Below the pieces are notes generated by a model. The model was not told the origin of the DNA, made no database searches, and saw only the letters and a list, made by a program, of their open reading frames with translations. This document shows positions 25,777 to 34,826 of a DNA stretch of 64,000 nucleotides, in pieces. Position numbers and translations under genes: made by a program. How positions within the stretch are numbered: position 1 is the first letter of the stretch; every line of letters starts with the position of its first letter. The DNA is from Parasphingorhabdus sp. (GTDB lineage Bacteria; Pseudomonadota; Alphaproteobacteria; Sphingomonadales; Sphingomonadaceae). The stretch is taken from the NCBI GenBank assembly GCA_030373505.1, contig JAUCYS010000001.1, positions 124,001 to 188,000 on the forward strand. The letters run 5' to 3'.

Positions 25777-26127
25777 TCAGAGAATGTCCCGGACAATGTC
25801 CTGCGGACGACACAGCCTGACGCCCTTGTCGGTCTCCACCAGCGGCCGGTTGATCAGGATCGGCTCTGATGCCATGGCATCCAAAATCTGGTCAGCGGTG
25901 GCGTCATCCTTTGTCAGACCCAGTTCTTCTGCGGGCGAGCCGCGCACTCTCAGGCCCTCCTGCGGAGTCATGCCAGCGTCGCGGAACAGCTGTTCCAGCT
26001 TGGACCGCGTCGGCGGATTTTTGAGATATTCGACCACCGTCAGGTCAACGCCGGGTGTCTCTTCCAGTATCGCCAGTGTCTTGCGGGACGTCCCGCATTT
26101 CGGATTGTGCCAGATCGTGGCTTTCAT
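25777..26127 (-). CDS. ArsC-family reductase (arsenate reductase or Spx-like)
   Basis: 116 residues with the ArsC fold: IWHNPKCGTSRKTLAIL with catalytic C11, VVEYLKNPPTRSKLEQL, and INRPLVETDKGVRLCRP with the arginine that binds arsenate. The combination favours a glutathione/glutaredoxin-dependent arsenate reductase, though YffB-type relatives look alike. No arsR or arsB is adjacent. AGGAGAGAAAC precedes the ATG. Confidence 0.85.
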   Translation of the reverse strand: MKATIWHNPKCGTSRKTLAILEETPGVDLTVVEYLKNPPTRSKLEQLFRDAGMTPQEGLRVRGSPAEELGLTKDDATADQILDAMASEPILINRPLVETDKGVRLCRPQDIVRDIL

Positions 26128-26207
26128 GTTTCTCTCCTGTTTGGCGGATACACTCCATAAACAGGAGTGGCCGGCTTGTTCAAAGAAAAAGACCTCTCCG
26201 AAACGGT

Positions 26208-26747
26208 CTATTTGCCGGGTGTGAGCGCCGGAACCGCTTTGGCCGCATCTTCGGGATCGATGCCGGGGGGTGGCGCGGCGCTGAGGACGGCCTCTCCGCG
26301 CGCCACACGGCCGGCCCGCTGGATCGCCTCGCGGATTCGCGGATAGGTGCCGCAGCGGCAGATATTGGTGATCGCCTCGTCAATCGCGGCCTTGGACGGG
26401 TTGCTATTTTTCTTCAGCAGCACCGCCGCCGCCATGATCATGCCGGACTGGCAGAATCCGCATTGCGGGACATTTTCGGCCGCCCAGGCCTGCTGTACCG
26501 GATGGCTGCGATCGCGCGACAGCGCCTCGATCGTGGTGACAAACCGGCCTTCCATCTCGCCGATGGTGACTAGGCAGGAGCGGATCGCCTCGCCATCGAC
26601 CTCGACCATGCAGGCGCCGCAGTCGCCGGTGCCGCAGCCATATTTGGTGCCGGTCAGATTGGACGCATCGCGCAGCGCCCAGAGCAACGGCGTATCCGGG
26701 TCCATCCGGTACCAGACCGGGCGGTCGTTGACGGTGAATTTGGTCAA
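26208..26747 (-). CDS. [2Fe-2S] subunit of a molybdenum hydroxylase (IorA/CoxS-like), without partner
   Basis: 179 residues from the TTG at 26747. The plant-type cluster is held by C38, C43, C46 and C58 (YGCGTGDCGACMVEV, IRSC), and the second by C96, C99, C130 and C132 (QCGFCQSG, NICRCGTY). This is the small electron-transfer subunit of xanthine dehydrogenase-family enzymes such as isoquinoline oxidoreductase. The large molybdopterin subunit is normally next to it, but none lies within the window. The ribosome site GGGAGGGGAG comes from the edge of an interspersed repeat. Confidence 0.85.
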   Translation of the reverse strand: MTKFTVNDRPVWYRMDPDTPLLWALRDASNLTGTKYGCGTGDCGACMVEVDGEAIRSCLVTIGEMEGRFVTTIEALSRDRSHPVQQAWAAENVPQCGFCQSGMIMAAAVLLKKNSNPSKAAIDEAITNICRCGTYPRIREAIQRAGRVARGEAVLSAAPPPGIDPEDAAKAVPALTPGK

Positions 26748-26751
26748 ATCT

Positions 26752-26861
26752 CCCCTCCCGCTTGCGGGAGGGGGAGGGGGTGGGAATTTTGGAATATTGA
26801 TGCCGAGGAAATCATTGATTTGTCTATGCCCACCCCTAGCCCCTCCCGCAAGCGGGAGGGG
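26752..26861. repeat. Two-hairpin interspersed repeat element
   Basis: Two copies of a 22-base hairpin (CCCTCCCGC-TT-GCGGGAGGG at the left and CCCTCCCGC-AA-GCGGGAGGG at the right), each with an outer GGGTGGG or CCCACCCC, form a large inverted repeat of about 110 bases with a 40-base AT-richer middle. This is a REP-type (BIME-like) element. Its left edge supplies the ribosome site of the [2Fe-2S] gene and its right edge lies 8 bases from the aldolase stop. Confidence 0.75.
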
Positions 26862-26868
26862 AATATTT

Positions 26869-27633
26869 TTACTCCCGCCAGCTTCTGTCTTCGCGATCGA
26901 CCAGCCGCACCATCGCTTCAAATTCGGGCACGCCCTGTTGCAGCGGATCAATCGCAGCCTGTGACAGATTTTCCATATGCTTCCTGATCACGTCTTCGCC
27001 AATCATCACCGGCTTGCCCATCGACAGGGTCTGCATCTGGATTTCGCAGGCGCGCTGCAGCACCCAGTGGTTGAGGAAAGCTTCTTCCAGCGTCCGGCCC
27101 ATCACCACCGGACCGTGATTTTCGAGCATCATCATCCGCTTCTTGCCAAGGCTGGCGAGGAAGCGCGGGCCTTCGTCCTCGTGTACGGTGATGCCTTCGA
27201 ACTTGTGATAGGCGAGGCGGGGGACGACAGCGGCGGCGTAGAAATTGACCGGCTGGAGCCCGCCTTCGACGGAAGAAACCGCCATGGTCGCCGTGGTATG
27301 GGTGTGGATGATCGCATGGATATCGGGCAGTTCGCGGTGGAACAGGCTGTGCTGGGTGAAGCCGGCCTTGTTGACCGGGTAGGTCGAGCCGTCCAGCGTG
27401 TTGCCGTCAATGTCGATCTTGACCAGAGTCGAGGCGGTGACCTCGCTGAAATGCAGGCCATAGGGGTTGATCAGGAAGGCGTTATCTTCGCCCGGGACCT
27501 TCAGCGTGATATGGTTGAAGATCAGTTCGTCCCATCCGAGATAGGCGAAAATCCGGTAGCAGGCGGCGAGCTTCTGGCGCGCCTTCCATTCGTCTTCGCT
27601 GCAGGTCGACTGGATATTGATTGCCGTGGCCAT
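26869..27633 (-). CDS. Class II aldolase/adducin-family protein
   Basis: 254 residues. The zinc-binding HTHTTATM and the later LENHGPVVMG histidine mark the fuculose-aldolase/adducin fold; INPYGLHFSEVTASTLVKID is typical. Members are aldolases, epimerases or decarboxylases with a zinc-bound enolate. Substrate unknown. GGAGAGAAA precedes the ATG. It lies upstream of the [2Fe-2S] gene on the same strand with a REP element between. Confidence 0.88.
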   Translation of the reverse strand: MATAINIQSTCSEDEWKARQKLAACYRIFAYLGWDELIFNHITLKVPGEDNAFLINPYGLHFSEVTASTLVKIDIDGNTLDGSTYPVNKAGFTQHSLFHRELPDIHAIIHTHTTATMAVSSVEGGLQPVNFYAAAVVPRLAYHKFEGITVHEDEGPRFLASLGKKRMMMLENHGPVVMGRTLEEAFLNHWVLQRACEIQMQTLSMGKPVMIGEDVIRKHMENLSQAAIDPLQQGVPEFEAMVRLVDREDRSWRE

Positions 27634-27893
27634 TTTTCTCTCCTCGATTCGCTTCTATTGTCTCTTGCTCCAGCTTGTATAGCAAGTTGGCGGAAACGGG
27701 AATGCAAACCGCCTTTCATTTGCGCAATTGAATCGTGTAAAAGCTTGCCTTGCTGCCGGGAAATTGATAGGCGGCGCGAGATTGAAGCAGATTGATTCTG
27801 CTGCAAACCCTTTTTTATGGCTTTTATACCAATTCAGGCCAGAAGAAATTGCTTCTGGTCCGCTACGAAATTTGAACGGAGTTACTCAGTCTT

Positions 27894-28100
27894 ATGCAAA
27901 TCATGGTTCGCGATAATAATGTTGATCAGGCGCTCCGCGCGCTCAAGAAAAAATTGCAGCGTGAAGGCGTTTATCGCGAAATGAAGCTTCGCCGCCATTA
28001 TGAAAAGCCATCCGAAAAGCGTGCTCGCGAAAAGGCTGCGGCTGTCCGCCGTGCCCGCAAGATGGACCGCAAGCGCATGGAACGCGACGGTCTGATTTAA
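27894..28100 (+). CDS. rpsU: 30S ribosomal protein S21
   Basis: 68 residues. [36 protein letters not shown] and the basic end [15 protein letters not shown] are the alphaproteobacterial S21 form. S21 helps initiation by anti-Shine-Dalgarno access on 16S rRNA. The 260-base upstream gap (27634-27893) holds AT-rich promoter-like stretches (TTTTATACC near 27825) but no gene. It is followed 36 bases on by the FKBP gene. Confidence 0.97.
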   Translation: MQIMVRDNNVDQALRALKKKLQREGVYREMKLRRHYEKPSEKRAREKAAAVRRARKMDRKRMERDGLI

Positions 28101-28136
28101 GCGCTTCGGCTCCACGAACTTTAAGGTAGCCTGCCC

Positions 28137-28712
28137 ATGTCTGTCACGACGGTTCCGATTCATCCCATCAAAAAAGGCTCGCTGACCAAGCTCTGGCTGG
28201 GCGTGCTGCTGATTGTTGCCGCCGCTCTGCTGCTCGCTTATACGGGTACCCAGAATGCAGTGATCAATGGCGCAAGCAACGAGCAGTTTCTGGCTGCCAA
28301 TGCCGATGAAGACGGGGTAGAGACGACCGCATCCGGTCTGCAGTACAAGGTGCTGAAGCCCGGCGAGGGGCCGTCACCGACGGCCACCGATACCGCGCTG
28401 GTCAAATATGAAGGCCGCCTGCGGGACGGCACGGTTTTCGATGCCAACGAGCAGACTCCGATGCCGGTTGGCGGCGTTGTCCCCGGTTTTTCCGAAGCGC
28501 TGCAGCTGATGCAGAAGGGCGGCGAATATCGCATCTGGATTCCGTCGGACCTAGCCTATGGCGAAGCATCGCCTGGCGAACAGATTCCGCCGAACAGTCT
28601 GCTGATCTTCGACGTGACCCTGCTGGACTTCATTTCGCAGGCGCAGATGGAAGAATTGCGCCAGCAGATGCAGGCGCAGGGCATGCCCGGCGGACCGCCG
28701 CCCGCTCCCTAA
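28137..28712 (+). CDS. Membrane-anchored FKBP-type peptidyl-prolyl isomerase
   Basis: 191 residues. One N-terminal span (LTKLWLGVLLIVAAALLLAY) anchors it; the FKBP domain begins at TTASGLQYKVLKPGEG and includes VKYEGRLRDGTVFDA, VVPGFSEALQLMQKGGEYRIWIP and IPPNSLLIFDVTLL. It would catalyse proline isomerisation of proteins in the periplasm. It ends in a Gln/Met/Pro-rich tail. Cotranscription with rpsU is likely from the 36-base spacing. Confidence 0.92.
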   Translation: MSVTTVPIHPIKKGSLTKLWLGVLLIVAAALLLAYTGTQNAVINGASNEQFLAANADEDGVETTASGLQYKVLKPGEGPSPTATDTALVKYEGRLRDGTVFDANEQTPMPVGGVVPGFSEALQLMQKGGEYRIWIPSDLAYGEASPGEQIPPNSLLIFDVTLLDFISQAQMEELRQQMQAQGMPGGPPPAP

Positions 28713-28735
28713 ATCTTAAATTACTGCCAATGGCA

Positions 28736-30826
28736 TCAGGCGCGTTCGGCCTGGGCCACCGCGTCCGAGGCGCGCAGCGCCGACAATATCCGCATGAGAT
28801 GATGGACATTGTGCACTTCCAAATCGACGTCGAACGTGTGGAACGGTCCGTCGCGATGGGACAGGCGCAGGTTCAGAATATTGGCATTGTGAAAGCCGAA
28901 CACGCCGGCCATCTCGGCCAGCGTACCGGGCTTGTTGTGCAATACGACACATAGCCGGGCGGGCGCGCCGTCGCTTTCATTGCCCCAGCTAAGATCAACC
29001 CAGTCCGCATCCACGCCGTCGGCCAGACTCGGGCAATCGATCGTGTGTACCTCGACATTCTCGCCGCTGCGCCGCAGCCCGACGATCCGGTCGCCGGGAA
29101 CGGGATGGCAGCATTGGGCGAGATTGAAGGCGACGCCGGGGGTGAGGCCCCGAATCGAAATCGCGCGATCCTGTTCCGGCCATTTGCGCTCGTCATCATT
29201 GTCGTGGACGCTGCCAGGGATGATCGCCTCCATCACCTCGCGGTCGCTCAGCTCGCGCGTGCCGATGGCCATCATCAGATCATCGGGCTCTTTCATGTCC
29301 AGCCGTTTCAGCGCTGCCTTCATCGCGCGCTTGCCGATCTTGCCGGGCAGCCGTTCGATGATTTCTTCATAAAGCTCTGTGCCGATCGCGATCATCTCGT
29401 CGCGTTCCTTGAAGCGGACGTTGCGGCGAATCGCGGCGCGCGCCTTGCCGGTGATGACAAAGGAGAGCCAGCCGGGCTGGGGTTCCTGGCCCTTGGATTT
29501 CAGGATTTCGACGACATCCCCATTTTGCAGCTGGGTGCGCAGCGGCACATGGCGGCCGTTGACCTTGGCGCCGACCGCCTGGTTGCCGAGATCGGTATGG
29601 ACGGCATAGGCGAAATCGACGGTGGTCGAACCGCGCGGCATCTGCAGCAGCGTGCCCTTGGGCGTGAAGGCAAAAATCCGGTCCTGGTACATTGCCAGCT
29701 TGGTGTGCTCGAGCAATTCCTCGGCATCTTCCGCCTGGTCGAGAATCTCGATCAGGTCGCGAATCCAGCCGGCCTGCCCGTCGGGGCGGTTGCCCTGCTT
29801 GTAGGCCCAGTGCGCGGCCAGCCCGAATTCATTGTCCTCGTGCATCCGCCGCGAGCGGATCTGGATTTCCACGCGCATGTTGGTGCCGTGCATGATGGTG
29901 GTGTGGATCGAACTGTAGCCGTTGCGCTTGGGCGTCGAGATATAGTCCTTGAACCGGCCGGGCACCATTTTCCATTTCTTGTGCAATATGCCGAGCGCCC
30001 GGTAGCATTCGGAACTGTTGTCGGTGACCACCCGGAAAGCCATGATATCGGTCAGCTGCTCAAAGCTGACGTGCCGCTCCTGCATCTTGCGCCATATCGA
30101 ATAGGGATGCTTCTCCCGCCCGCTGACTTCTGCCAGCAGGCCGCCGCTCTCCAGCGCCTTCTGGATCGACTGTGAAATCTTGTCGACCTGGCCTTCATCC
30201 CCTTCCTTGATCGCCTGCAATCTTTTGGTGATCGTGTCATGGGCTTCCGGTTCCATGTGCTGGAAGGCGAGTAATTGCATCTCGCGCATATATTCATACA
30301 TGCCGACCCGCTCGGCGAGCGGGGCATAGATATCCATGGTCTCATGCGCGATCCTGAGCCGCTTTTCCTCGCTCTTGATGAAATGCAGCGTCCGCATATT
30401 GTGCAGCCGGTCGGCCAGCTTGACCAGCAGCACACGGATGTCGTCGGACATGGCCAGCAGGAATTTGCGCAGATTTTCGGCGGCCCGCTCATTGTCGGTC
30501 TGGGCCTCGATCTTGGACAATTTGGTCACACCGTCGACCAGCCGGGCGATTTCCTCGCCGAACAATTTGCTGATTTCTTCCGTTGTTGTCAGCGTGTCCT
30601 CGACCGTATCATGGAGCAGCGCGGTGACAATGGTCTCCTGGTCCAGTTTGAGATCCGTCATCAGGCCGGCGACCTCGATCGGATGGCTGAAATAGGGATC
30701 GCCACTGGCGCGTTTCTGGCTGCCATGCCGCTGCACGGAAAACACATAGGCGCGGTTGATCAGATCTTCATCCGCATCGGGTTCATAGGATCGGACCCGC
30801 TCCACCAGTTCATATTGCCTCAACAT
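28736..30826 (-). CDS. Bifunctional (p)ppGpp synthetase/hydrolase Rsh
   Basis: 696 residues, full-length RelA/SpoT homologue. The HD hydrolase domain carries HDTVED near residue 70 (LLHDTVEDTLTTTEEI), the synthetase has YSSIHTTI and QIRSRRMHEDNEFGLAAHW, the TGS domain starts near IFAFTPKGTLLQMPRG, and an ACT domain ends the protein (DGPFHTFDVDLEVHNVHHL). Both catalytic halves look intact, as in the single Rsh of many alphaproteobacteria, which sets the stringent response. Its stop is 24 bases from the convergent FKBP gene. Confidence 0.96.
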   Translation of the reverse strand: MLRQYELVERVRSYEPDADEDLINRAYVFSVQRHGSQKRASGDPYFSHPIEVAGLMTDLKLDQETIVTALLHDTVEDTLTTTEEISKLFGEEIARLVDGVTKLSKIEAQTDNERAAENLRKFLLAMSDDIRVLLVKLADRLHNMRTLHFIKSEEKRLRIAHETMDIYAPLAERVGMYEYMREMQLLAFQHMEPEAHDTITKRLQAIKEGDEGQVDKISQSIQKALESGGLLAEVSGREKHPYSIWRKMQERHVSFEQLTDIMAFRVVTDNSSECYRALGILHKKWKMVPGRFKDYISTPKRNGYSSIHTTIMHGTNMRVEIQIRSRRMHEDNEFGLAAHWAYKQGNRPDGQAGWIRDLIEILDQAEDAEELLEHTKLAMYQDRIFAFTPKGTLLQMPRGSTTVDFAYAVHTDLGNQAVGAKVNGRHVPLRTQLQNGDVVEILKSKGQEPQPGWLSFVITGKARAAIRRNVRFKERDEMIAIGTELYEEIIERLPGKIGKRAMKAALKRLDMKEPDDLMMAIGTRELSDREVMEAIIPGSVHDNDDERKWPEQDRAISIRGLTPGVAFNLAQCCHPVPGDRIVGLRRSGENVEVHTIDCPSLADGVDADWVDLSWGNESDGAPARLCVVLHNKPGTLAEMAGVFGFHNANILNLRLSHRDGPFHTFDVDLEVHNVHHLMRILSALRASDAVAQAERA

Positions 30827-30870
30827 GGGTTGAAGATGGTGCGCTTTCGGGACCGGGGCAACTAAAAAGA

Positions 30871-30925
30871 GCGCCGAAGCAGGCTCTTATTTCCCGGAGA
30901 CCGGAAAAGGAGCTTGCTTCGGCGC
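30871..30925 (-). terminator. Terminator-like hairpin between the CC_3452-type gene and rsh
   Basis: Sixteen-base arms (GCGCCGAAGCAGGCTC and GAGCTTGCTTCGGCGC, one mismatch) pair around a 23-base loop. Read leftward, the stem is followed by TCTTTTTAG. It lies 70 bases past the stop at 30995 and 45 bases before the rsh start, so it can end the upstream transcript or attenuate transcription into rsh. Confidence 0.65.
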
Positions 30926-30994
30926 CATGGCTGACCGGCAGACCATGAATCTGGTCTGATCAGGGAGCGAGAGGCCGGTCAGGGGGATGTCAGG

Positions 30995-31324
30995 TCAGTC
31001 GTTGCATCGCGCGAGGGCTTTTGCGTCAAACGCCTCGCCCTTATAGGCAAAGCTGGCGACCGGGCCGAATTCGTCGGCGATCTTGGCACAGACGGTTCGC
31101 GGCGAGGAGCTGCTCTGGCCACCGATACATTGGGTGCCATCGCAGCGGATGACAGCGCCCTTGATGATTTCCTGAACAGTGTCGACCGGGGCTTGCAGCT
31201 CTGCGGTATAGGCGACGGCCGTACTGCGCGCCTGTACCGTGGTCGCGGTGAACAGAATGAGGGAGGTGAATGCCGCAATGGAGAAAATGATTGCAGCGCG
31301 AAGCGGGCTTTGGGAGAGAAGCAT
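30995..31324 (-). CDS. Small secreted protein, CC_3452-like family
   Basis: 109 residues from the ATG at 31324, preceded by AAAGGATC. A signal peptide (AAIIFSIAAFTSLILFTATTVQA) is followed by YTAELQAPVDTVQEIIKGAVIRC, CIGGQSSSSPRTVCAKIADE and FDAKALARCN, with four cysteines that may form two disulfides. The pattern matches a family of short exported alphaproteobacterial proteins named after Caulobacter CC_3452, of unknown function. The identification rests on memory of the family. Confidence 0.7.
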   Translation of the reverse strand: MLLSQSPLRAAIIFSIAAFTSLILFTATTVQARSTAVAYTAELQAPVDTVQEIIKGAVIRCDGTQCIGGQSSSSPRTVCAKIADEFGPVASFAYKGEAFDAKALARCND

Positions 31325-31492
31325 GATAGATCCTTTCTTCAATCTGTCTCGGGCGTTCTGGTGAGGCCACCGGGGAGATTTTGCAGTTGCAAATTGGGTT
31401 GCGAATCGATACCTATAATAATAGGTTTTAAGTTGCAACTAAAAACTTATATTTTTTTCGCACTTGCCCCCAAACTGGTTTAGGAATGGAGA

Positions 31493-32032
31493 ATGGACAA
31501 AATCAGAGAAGATCTATCGAATCTGGCCAGCGGTGAGTGCAGTCTCCCGATATCCCTCGAAGTGATCGGTGAGCGCTGGTGTTTCATGATATTGCGCGCA
31601 GCACTCAACGGAGTGGGTCATTTTGAGGATTTCCTGTCGCAGATCGGCATTGCCCGGAATATCCTGGCCAACCGGCTGACCCGTATGGTGGAGGCTGGGA
31701 TCATGACACGCCGACCCTGTGAACATGACAAGCGCAAGGTCGAATATCGGCTGACCGACAAGGGCCAGGATCTGCTGCCGACGATGATCGCGCTGCGCCA
31801 ATGGGGCGAAAAATGGCAAACCGGCGTGCCGTCCAATCCGATATTGTGCGATTCGCGCGACCGCCGGCCGATTCGGCGGATCAGCATGCGGGCGCATGAT
31901 GACCGAATTCTCGAACTGGACGATCTGTGCTGGATCGACGAAGCGGAATTGAGCCAGGATTCAGACGGATCCAGTCGCGACGATATGGTCGTGCGTCATC
32001 TCAGGAAGATTGGCGAATCTTCAGCGGCCTGA
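31493..32032 (+). CDS. HxlR-family winged-helix regulator
   Basis: 179 residues. CSLPISLEVIGERWCFMILRAAL, GVGHFEDFLSQIGIARNILANRL and CEHDKRKVEYRLTDKG are the HxlR/DUF24 pattern, with a conserved N-terminal cysteine (GEC) often used for redox or electrophile sensing. The C-terminal 60 residues extend beyond the minimal domain. It is divergent from the small secreted protein gene and converges on the HD gene. The target is not evident. Confidence 0.88.
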   Translation: MDKIREDLSNLASGECSLPISLEVIGERWCFMILRAALNGVGHFEDFLSQIGIARNILANRLTRMVEAGIMTRRPCEHDKRKVEYRLTDKGQDLLPTMIALRQWGEKWQTGVPSNPILCDSRDRRPIRRISMRAHDDRILELDDLCWIDEAELSQDSDGSSRDDMVVRHLRKIGESSAA

Positions 32033-32051
32033 AGGCTGCTTTCCGCCAGTC

Positions 32052-32636
32052 CTATTCGTTCACATAGATGCTGTTGACCGGCCGCGCCATGACCCGGCGT
32101 ACCATCGGTTCGAAAAACTCCAATGGTGCGGTGTCATAATTGGCATCAAAGGCGGTCTGGTCATATTTCGCACAGAATTCCGCGCAATCCTCGAAATGTT
32201 CGTGGCCGCGGAACTGTTCGCGCATGTCGCGATCCTGTCCCAGATAGTGGAAGAAATAATAGCCCTGGAAGATGCCGTGCTTTTCGGTGATCCAGTGGTT
32301 CTTCGCGCTGACAAAGGGTTTGAGAATGGCCGCGGCAATATCGGGATGGTTGTAGGTGCCGAGCGTATCGCCGACGTCGTGCAGCAGGGCCATCACGACA
32401 TATTCCTCGTCCCGTCCGTCGCGGTGGGCGCGGGTCGCGGTCTGCAGGCTGTGCTGCATCCGGTCGATCGGAAAGCCGCCAAAATCGCCATCGAGCAGTT
32501 TCAGATGATCCAGCACCCGGTCGGCCACCTTGCTGGCAAAGGGACCGAAATGGCCACCGATTATCTGCCAGTCTTCCTGGGTACCTTCTTCCATGGAAGG
32601 AAATTTTGCCCGGACTTCGTTGGGACCGCCCATCAT
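32052..32636 (-). CDS. HD-domain phosphohydrolase-like protein
   Basis: 194 residues from the ATG at 32636 (or the next ATG at 32633); AAGGAG stands just upstream. The HD metal site is HSLQTATRAHRDG followed by VVMALLHDVGDTLG, resembling the SpoT/MIOX-like HD fold of a stand-alone nucleotide or metabolite hydrolase. HPDIAAAILKPFVSAKNHWI gives a later histidine. Substrate unknown. In-frame codons to the right are antisense to the histidine kinase and not part of it. Confidence 0.8.
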   Translation of the reverse strand: MMGGPNEVRAKFPSMEEGTQEDWQIIGGHFGPFASKVADRVLDHLKLLDGDFGGFPIDRMQHSLQTATRAHRDGRDEEYVVMALLHDVGDTLGTYNHPDIAAAILKPFVSAKNHWITEKHGIFQGYYFFHYLGQDRDMREQFRGHEHFEDCAEFCAKYDQTAFDANYDTAPLEFFEPMVRRVMARPVNSIYVNE

Positions 32637-32793
32637 ATTCTCCTTTGTCTGTTGCCGGTCTTCAGCCTTATTTCTCGCATCGCCAATGCCAATGAATTGG
32701 CATTTCGACAGAAAATCGAGCATTCGCCGTCTTAATCGCACAAATGATAGGCGATTCTTCCCCAAGCGGCAATGCCCCGCTATAGATGGGCCG

Positions 32794-34026
32794 ATGGCCG
32801 TTATGGAAATTCGCCCCCAGCCGTTTTTTGGCAACAAGAACCGCGCATTCTGGAACCTGCAGTCGGCGGGCTGGGCCGGGGCGCTGATCTTGCGCGCGAT
32901 CGGCGGAATTTCCAACGGACTGCCGCTGAGCTTCCTGGTGCCGGTGATCATTTCGACCATCACCGGCTATTCGATCTCGCTGCTGCTGTCGGTGGTCTAC
33001 AAGAATCTGATTCACCGGCGACCGATCGTGACCTGGAGCAGCACCGCAGCGATATTGACGATTGCCGCAGCGCTTTACGCTTTCATCGATGCCTGGGTCT
33101 TTCTGATCCAGAACCCGGCGACGGAAACCGCGTTCGGTACCTTGTTTCTGGGCTCGCTGTTCCTCGGCATCATGCTGCTCGGTGCCTGGTCGGCGCTCTA
33201 TTATGCGATCAATTTCTTCCTGCGGGTCGAGGAACAGAATGACCAGTTGCTGCAGCTGGAAGCGCAGGCGACGCGGGCGCAGCTGGCGATGCTGCGCTAC
33301 CAGCTCAATCCCCATTTCCTGTTCAATACGCTGAACAGCATTTCAACGCTTGTGCTGCTGCGCCAGACCGAGCCGGCCAATGCGATGCTGTCGCGACTCT
33401 CTTCCTTTTTGCGCCATACGCTGGTCAACGAGGTGCACAGCCGGGTGACTCTGGCGCAGGAGGTGGAGACGCTGCTTCTCTATCTCGATATCGAGAAAAT
33501 GCGATTCGAAGACCGGCTGCGGTCAAATTTCGATATCGATCCGGCGGTGCGCGATGCCCTGCTGCCCTCGCTGCTGCTGCAGCCGCTGGTCGAAAATGCG
33601 ATCAAATATGCGGTGACGCCGCAGGAAGAGGGCGCGGATATCTCGGTCTCCGCCTTTCTCGACGGCGACAAGCTGCGGATAATTGTGTCGGATACCGGGC
33701 CGGGCAAAAGCGGGCCGACGACCAGAAAATCCGATTCGACCGGTGTCGGACTGGGCAATATTCAGGAGCGATTAAACCAGGCCTATGGAGAAGGCGCGAT
33801 ATTCGAAACGCGTTCGTCTCCCGGCGAGGGCTTTTCGGTTATCATTGCCTTGCCATTTGAAACGAGAGAACAGATCGAGCGGGAAGCGGCGGATCATTCC
33901 GCCACCGACGAACAGGTGAGAAACGAGACTATTTTTGGGGAGCATGCATCCAACGAGGACCGTCAACGGGAGCCGGCAAACCCGCCGGCGATGGCCTCGT
34001 TTCAGCATAAGGATTTGAAAACATGA
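32794..34026 (+). CDS. LytS/AlgZ-type sensor histidine kinase
   Basis: About 410 residues from the ATG at 32794 (MAVMEIRP; ATG 32803 also possible). Four membrane spans fill residues 20-145, then a dimerisation helix with LNPHFLFNTLN, phospho-acceptor H174, and an ATPase domain with LLLQPLVENAIKYAV and DTGPG. This is the His_kinase (PF06580) family. Its stop overlaps the response regulator start as ATGA, so the two are coupled. A C-terminal extension of about 45 residues is poorly conserved-looking. Confidence 0.92.
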   Translation: MAVMEIRPQPFFGNKNRAFWNLQSAGWAGALILRAIGGISNGLPLSFLVPVIISTITGYSISLLLSVVYKNLIHRRPIVTWSSTAAILTIAAALYAFIDAWVFLIQNPATETAFGTLFLGSLFLGIMLLGAWSALYYAINFFLRVEEQNDQLLQLEAQATRAQLAMLRYQLNPHFLFNTLNSISTLVLLRQTEPANAMLSRLSSFLRHTLVNEVHSRVTLAQEVETLLLYLDIEKMRFEDRLRSNFDIDPAVRDALLPSLLLQPLVENAIKYAVTPQEEGADISVSAFLDGDKLRIIVSDTGPGKSGPTTRKSDSTGVGLGNIQERLNQAYGEGAIFETRSSPGEGFSVIIALPFETREQIEREAADHSATDEQVRNETIFGEHASNEDRQREPANPPAMASFQHKDLKT

Positions 34027-34823
34027 CGATCAGGACGATATTAGTCGATGACGAAAAGCTTGCCATCCAGGGCTTGCAGATCCGGCTCGAGAAATTTGAT
34101 GACATCGAGATCGTCGACACCTGCCGCAACGGCCGGGAAGCGATTCGCAAGATCAAGACGCTGAAACCCGATCTGGTATTTCTCGATATCCAGATGCCCG
34201 GATTTGACGGCTTCTCCGTGGTGCAGGGAATCATGGAGATTGAACCGCCGCTGTTCATTTTCGTGACCGCTTATTCCGAGCACGCCGTCCGCGCGTTCGA
34301 GGCCGAGGCGATCGATTATCTGGTCAAGCCGGTCGAGGAAGACCGGCTGGCCGACGCCATCGACCGGGTGCGCAAGCGATTGACGGAAAAACGCGGCGGG
34401 GCGGAGCTGGAGAAGCTGAAAAACGTGCTCAGCGAAGTGGCGCCAGACGCGATGGCCAATATCGACGATTCCGAGGAACCGGCGTCGACGAATCGCTATG
34501 AGAAGCTGATCAACGTGAAGGACCGCGGCCAGATTTTCCGCGTCGATGTCGACACGATCGAACGGATCGACGCGGCCGGCGACTATATGTGCATCTACAC
34601 CGCCGACAACAGCCTGATCCTGCGCGAAACGATGAAGGACCTGGAAAAGCGTCTGGACCCCCGCAATTTCCAGCGGGTGCATCGCTCCACCATCGTCAAC
34701 CTCAGCCAGGTCCGGGAAGTGAAACCGCATACCAATGGCGAATGTTTTCTGGTGCTGGGATCAGGCGCGCAGGTGAAAGTCAGCCGCAGCTATCGCGATG
34801 TTGTCGCGCGATTCGTTCACTAG
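34023..34823 (+). CDS. LytTR-family response regulator
   Basis: 266 residues. The receiver has phospho-acceptor D55 (LVFLDIQMPG), the acidic pair in VDDEK and the conserved K in DYLVKPVEE. The C-terminal LytTR DNA-binding domain (YEKLINVKDRGQIFRVDVDTI, NFQRVHRSTIVNLSQVREV) binds direct repeats. It is the partner of the kinase just upstream. The family often controls cell-surface or transport genes; the target here is unknown. Confidence 0.94.
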   Translation: MTIRTILVDDEKLAIQGLQIRLEKFDDIEIVDTCRNGREAIRKIKTLKPDLVFLDIQMPGFDGFSVVQGIMEIEPPLFIFVTAYSEHAVRAFEAEAIDYLVKPVEEDRLADAIDRVRKRLTEKRGGAELEKLKNVLSEVAPDAMANIDDSEEPASTNRYEKLINVKDRGQIFRVDVDTIERIDAAGDYMCIYTADNSLILRETMKDLEKRLDPRNFQRVHRSTIVNLSQVREVKPHTNGECFLVLGSGAQVKVSRSYRDVVARFVH

Positions 34824-34826
34824 GCT

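Noticed and set aside
32530-32793. N-terminal extension of the histidine kinase
   Set aside because: The in-frame codons upstream of 32794 overlap the HD gene on the other strand and have no domain or ribosome site.
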